Assembly: GCF_009870125.1 (NCBI RefSeq)
Contig: NC_046681.1
Location: 24,512,001-24,576,000 of the forward strand
Reading direction: 5' to 3'
DNA from: Drosophila pseudoobscura
Taxonomy: Eukaryota > Arthropoda > Insecta > Diptera > Drosophilidae
Length of the DNA: 64,000 nucleotides
The notes beneath the pieces are model-generated. The model was given only the letters and a program-made list of their open reading frames with translations, made no database searches and was not told the DNA's origin. This document shows positions 59,802-64,000 of this stretch, in pieces. Both the position numbers and the translations under genes were made by a program. Each line of letters opens with the position of its first letter. Within the stretch, counting starts at the first letter, position 1.

Positions 59802-59845
59802 GTTAGATTAGATCTGAGAGATACAGACTGAGATTTTGCTCGTCT

Positions 59846-60781
59846 CTACACCATATTTCTAACGATCCACTCCCTGAACGGGTAGATACGCATAAAGCCA
59901 TCTGGGACGATCTCGCGTTTTCGTGACACTCCAAAAGTGGCGGTCGCTATGAGATAGAAGCTGTCCGGATTCCCATCGACCACGTTGACGCCCATCATCG
60001 GGGAGCCAGACATAAAGGGCTCAGTGCTAGAGATCAAGCCGCAGATGTGATTCGAGCTTAGGTTGAACCCGGCAAAGCCCGGATGGGTCGAGCAGTACTT
60101 CGAGCCGAGGGTGTGCACCTGGCGTTTCCAGCGCCAGCTGCCCTCCGTGCCAGTGGTGCGGAGGAAGCCCACCATCTCCAGCCGCTGGCCAATGTGGTTG
60201 CCCTCGACCTCGTGGTCGGGCGGCAGGCAGATCGGCTGCACAAAGTCCCCGAAGCGTACGTTCCGATCCAGCTTGGCCAGGGCGATGTCGTGGTCGTGCC
60301 GAATCCGGTCGTACTGCGGATGAATGGCCAGCTCCAGGATCGTGTACGACTCCGGCGGGGGTGCACAGCTGTCCGCCGTAAGGCAGTCTCTCTCGTGGGT
60401 GGCCTGGTTGGACCTCCAGTCACCGAAAAGTATTGTCGTGGGCTCCATAGACGAATCTTCCCCTATGCAATGGGCCGGGAGGATCGCGTGGCGCTCCCTG
60501 AGGAGCACGGCGAGGCAGAGGTATCTGTATTCCTTGGGGTCTGCCCCTGACTCGTTTGAGCTGTAGCCTATACGTCCCAGCCACGGGTACTCATCCGGAT
60601 CGGTAATTTCCCTGCGGTTGTACAGCTGATGTTGCCTCAGTCTCCCACAAGGCTGCTGCTGCTGTGCCTGGATTGCTGTGATCTCAGATCAGTTAGGTTT
60701 CGCTTGAGGGGCAGGGTTTTTCCCTGACTTACTTGATAAGACCAACAGCCCCATGAGGCCGATAAATGCGCCGCCAAACAT
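59846..60781 (-). CDS. secreted serine-protease homolog (trypsin-like, S1), 2 exons
   Basis: Exons 60781-60733 and 60675-59846, with a 57-nt GT-AG intron in phase 1, give 292 aa. Exon 1 is a signal peptide (MFGGAFIGLMGLLVLS). After a Gln run comes a linking cysteine (PCG), then a mature start in which the usual IxGG is replaced by EITDPDEYPWLGRI. The catalytic His (about residue 85, PAHC) and Asp (HDIALAKL) are present. The serine loop is FMSGSPMMG instead of GDSGGPL: Ser is kept but the oxyanion-hole Gly, the Asp that pairs with the new N-terminus, and the loop Cys are lost. With the altered activation site this predicts an inactive or poorly active homolog, a class common in fly immunity and reproduction. 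I cannot name the gene. Confidence 0.85.
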
Positions 60782-63700
60782 AGTGCCAGTGCAACTTAAT
60801 CCGAACTGATTCACGCCTCCCAGATGACTGATCTTAAAAATAGCTGCTAAAGCTTTCGTCCAGTGCAACTCAATGCAAAGCTTCGCTGCGGAGAGCTGCA
60901 ATGCCAATCAATGATTCTCAATCTCTTTCCTAATCGAAAATGAGTTGCATGAGCCCAAAGTCTCATCTATGCTAGTGTTCCGGCACCTTTGGTCTCAAAG
61001 AACACCCTATCAAATCAAGAAATTTCAGAGGTACACCAACAAAAGGAAGCAAGGTTTATTTAATATTCATTTGTTACTAAAATCGATACCCCTATTATGG
61101 AATGATGACTTTTGTTCGCTGTATACCAGGGATTAGGTCGTGCCACGATACGATATACGATAGCTGGTAAAGAAATTCTAAGAAAAATAATGGCGATCTA
61201 GTTGTACTTCTTCTTAAAACAATTACCTAAAGATGAATAAAAAAAGGTTTTTGGTTTTCATTCCATAACTCATGGATCGTTTGGTTTGCCACTGGCTTTG
61301 TGAGCCACAATTACGGATGTGTGGAAAATGGTTTTCAATGCCAATTGGGCTAATAATTATTTCCTTTAAATAAACAATAAAATTTAGATAATTCGTGACC
61401 TACAAGTAAAGCTTGCTGGCCCTTTACAGGCATGTATGGCCAATCCAAAGTGGTTTTAATACTCTTGAGGAGACTTATTCACACCTTCTGCTCTCTTTAG
61501 AGGGTCCATCCAATCCATTATTTGCCTCTTCACTGCTTTTTCCTCTGAAAAAACTATGGACCCTCGCCCCTTCAACCGTCGCGACGTCACTTTATTAGCA
61601 AATTCGCTTTTTTTCGATCCGATCGCCGAGCACAGCTTCGGTCGTTGTAGATAAGCACACAACAGATAATGTAGATAACGAAAAGCGGGAGATAAGAGAA
61701 GGCTCAGCAGGCAAGCTGGGAAAATCAGAGCTTCAGGAAATATACAAATAAGCGGCAAAGAACATGCACAGAAAAAGTTTATAGTTGGTTCATAAAACTC
61801 TCTAGTTGGCAGATCTTTGTACACTGTATATATGGGCACTTCCATTCTGGCGTTTCATTTAATTGCTAAAATAATAAAAATACCAATTTGTAGTATTTAA
61901 AGTATTTTAAAGGCGTTACGTTACCCAAAACAGAGGTGGGGTTTGAGGCAAAATAGGCAAAAAATACGGAAAAATGCATTCTACGTTTTTAGTTCGGAAA
62001 TAAAATTGTTCTGTTATTATGTTTAATTCTATGAATATTGAAGAGTACGGAATGAATTTGTTAAATATTTTTTTGAACCTCTTCGGTGTTTTAGAAATAG
62101 TTTTCTGCTTGGCGTCTTCTAATTTGCAGATTGATTCGCTGTTTATATCGTTATGCCACACTTTTTCAAATATTTCTTTAAATATGAAATATTCAGTGTT
62201 CAAAAATATATCCCTTCAAGTTATATGGTGATATATCCTCGGAGAAACCGGCGTACATACATACGTTAGATGACTATGAACCATTATTCACAACAATTAT
62301 TAACGAAATGGCATCTCAATCGTTTAAATTAGTGGACTTTTAATTAATTTAAAAAATAATATGGCTACGAAAGTATAAAGAAATGTTTCTTTATTATATT
62401 TTTAAGGCTTTTTGCCATGGTGGAAATTATTTTGACTATCATTCCAATCTATTTACTAGAATTGTATCATTTAAACCCCACTTTAGTGCAAGAATGAACA
62501 GAATTTCCCTCTCTATAATTTCCCATAGATGAGGGGCTGTTCATTGTCAAATATTTGTATATCATTGGATCAGTGGAAAATCCCCCTACAGCCGGGTGTT
62601 GGCCCTGAAACTGGCTCAAACTGTCCGTCATATGCTTAATTTAAGCCTCGTTGTAAAAGTCCTGGCTAATGGAAGCCATGGCCCGTCAGGTCACGCATAA
62701 TCTTATTACGCACGTCAGAGTCTATCCGGGAGACGTGGGGCCTTAAAAAAAAAGAAGGAAAAAAAAAACGTAAATTTCAACAACGTCACCAATTTCCGGC
62801 AATTATTTCGACTGTCGACTGTCGGTCGATTTAATTTATTCGTTGCTCAAAATTAAAACCAAACCAAAACAAAACAAAACAAAGAAATCCCCTTGTCCAA
62901 CAGGCCACATCCCCAGTCCCAGTCCCAGCCCCAGCCCCAGATCCCAGTCCCAATCCCAGACCGAGTCCCATTCCCACTTCGAGTCCTAGTGGCATTCCCT
63001 GTCCAAGATCCTGCTTCGTCTCCATCTCCTGCTGTGTTTGTTGGCGCGATTTTTCATTCCAGGCGCAATTGGTTTTCAATTCATGGCCATGTAATCCCCA
63101 CCCCAGGCTCCATGGGATATTTCTGGGGATTTATGTTGTTTTTTTTTCTGCAGGATCTGGGCTGGGGGTCTGAGGGGTCTAGGCATATTATTAGCGAGCG
63201 CGGCGTGACTTCGAGTTGAGCTTTTAATCGAATGCACATAATTGCCAAAATAAATCAATCAATTCGGCTCGGCTTGCCTCTAATGAGAACTGACAGTGGC
63301 GCCCCTCTCCAGGGTCCCCCCCCCGTAGGATCGGGGCATAAATTACCATCCCAGGATCGAAGGAACGGGCCAGACCCCTAACGACTTGGTTTACGTATCA
63401 TTTGACTCCGGAAGGTGGGACACTGGCTAATACCTCGTCTTAGCCGAACATAAATATCCATGTTGCCGGCGCTGGCGACACGTGACCCCATCGTCGTGAC
63501 CCCTTCGCTGCGTTTTTGGGTAATCCGTGAGATACGGCAGCGATGACACGCTCCGCCCTGACTCGGCGTCGATTATGAAAATGACAAATGGAGCGCAACT
63601 GTCCATCCCCGAGTCCCCCGTGGCAGGCAGAACGGGGTACGACTCGAGGTGCTGCCGGAGTGCGTGCGGGATTACGTGTCAAAGGATTAGCGACAACACG

Positions 63701-64000
63701 ACAGCACAGCCGTCGATGCTCGGGGAGTTTTCGGCGATAAGAAGGGAGGGGAGTGCACTGCAGTTCCAGATGCAAACAAGTACGTTTCCATGGCTTCTGT
63801 GGACTGACTTTTCGCCCAGAACAGCCCAAGATGTCGACGGAAATCTAGGACCTATCATATCCCCAATTACTAGCCACCTTTTGGCGGACTTCCTGCTGTG
63901 TTTTAAAGGCAATCATAATTTGTTGCCGACACCAAAAAGCACAAGCGAAGGGCTGGATCTGCCGGAACTGACGAGCACGTTATTAGCCGCAGGGGGAGTT
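60782..64000. other. 3.2 kb without a supported gene
   Basis: AT-rich spacer. A minus-strand open frame at 62203-61916 has no ATG. A CGACGTCACTT CRE-like word lies near 61584. Nothing convincingly coding is seen to the window end. Confidence 0.5.
62911..62990. repeat. CCCAGT/CCCAGC hexanucleotide minisatellite
   Basis: About a dozen imperfect CCCAGT, CCCAGC and CCCATT units in tandem; the frames across it (Pro-Gln-Ser) are artefacts. Confidence 0.85.

Noticed and set aside
61916-62203. 95-codon minus-strand frame of AT-rich sequence
   Set aside because: No ATG; a stop lies just upstream; no splice site or family resemblance.

Overview
This is a eukaryotic, almost certainly Drosophila, window. 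The genes have short introns of about 50-75 nt with GT-AG ends, core-promoter words typical of flies (DRE TATCGATA, Ohler motif 1 GGTCACACT, motif 6 GTATWTTT arrays), abundant CA/GA microsatellites, and fly gene families: abrupt, a CENP-meta/ana kinesin, Ppt2, mre11, Osi21. In D. melanogaster I recall most of these in cytological division 32 of chromosome 2L (Muller element B). An extra intron-bearing Argonaute-2 paralog, lacking the Gln-rich N-terminus, points to the obscura group, where Ago2 duplicated repeatedly. The species call is inference.

Layout. 1-12516 is a long gene-poor, microsatellite-rich tract, best read as upstream/intronic DNA of abrupt. 12517-16697 (+) holds two mutually compatible alternative 3' zinc-finger modules of abrupt; its BTB exon must lie left of the window. 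16698-18578 is its long 3' UTR. 19052-28062 (-) is a full 16-exon kinesin-7 (CENP-E type) gene of about 2621 aa. Its tail is being expanded by duplication of 303-nt exons, one duplication nearly identical. 28518-29114 (+) is a small unrecognised gene. 29178-34204 holds a direct-repeat cluster, a broken motor-domain fragment, a mini RING-finger gene and an intact but motor-less paralog of the kinesin tail (32146-34204, +). A promoter-like segment is shared, inverted, between the kinesin start (28205-28350) and the BAP18-like start (35001-35324).

35412-42246 (+) is a compact housekeeping block: BAP18-like SANT protein, Ppt2 thioesterase and Mre11 nuclease, the last two with DREs just upstream. 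42878-43784 (-) is Osi21, divergent from an unrecognised two-exon gene at 43847-44414. 44415-53426 is mostly non-coding.

53427-56146 (+) is the Ago2 paralog, with all four slicer residues. Immediately 3' of it is a 2.2-kb inverted-repeat (foldback-like) element, 56278-58462, and the first AATAAA after the Ago2 stop lies inside its left arm. A candidate exon pair follows (58517-59061), then a secreted serine-protease homolog with a degenerate active-site serine loop (59846-60781, -). 60782-64000 shows nothing convincingly coding.

The most novel signals are the motor-less CENP-E paralog beside its fast-changing parent, and the Ago2 paralog abutting a long hairpin-forming element.
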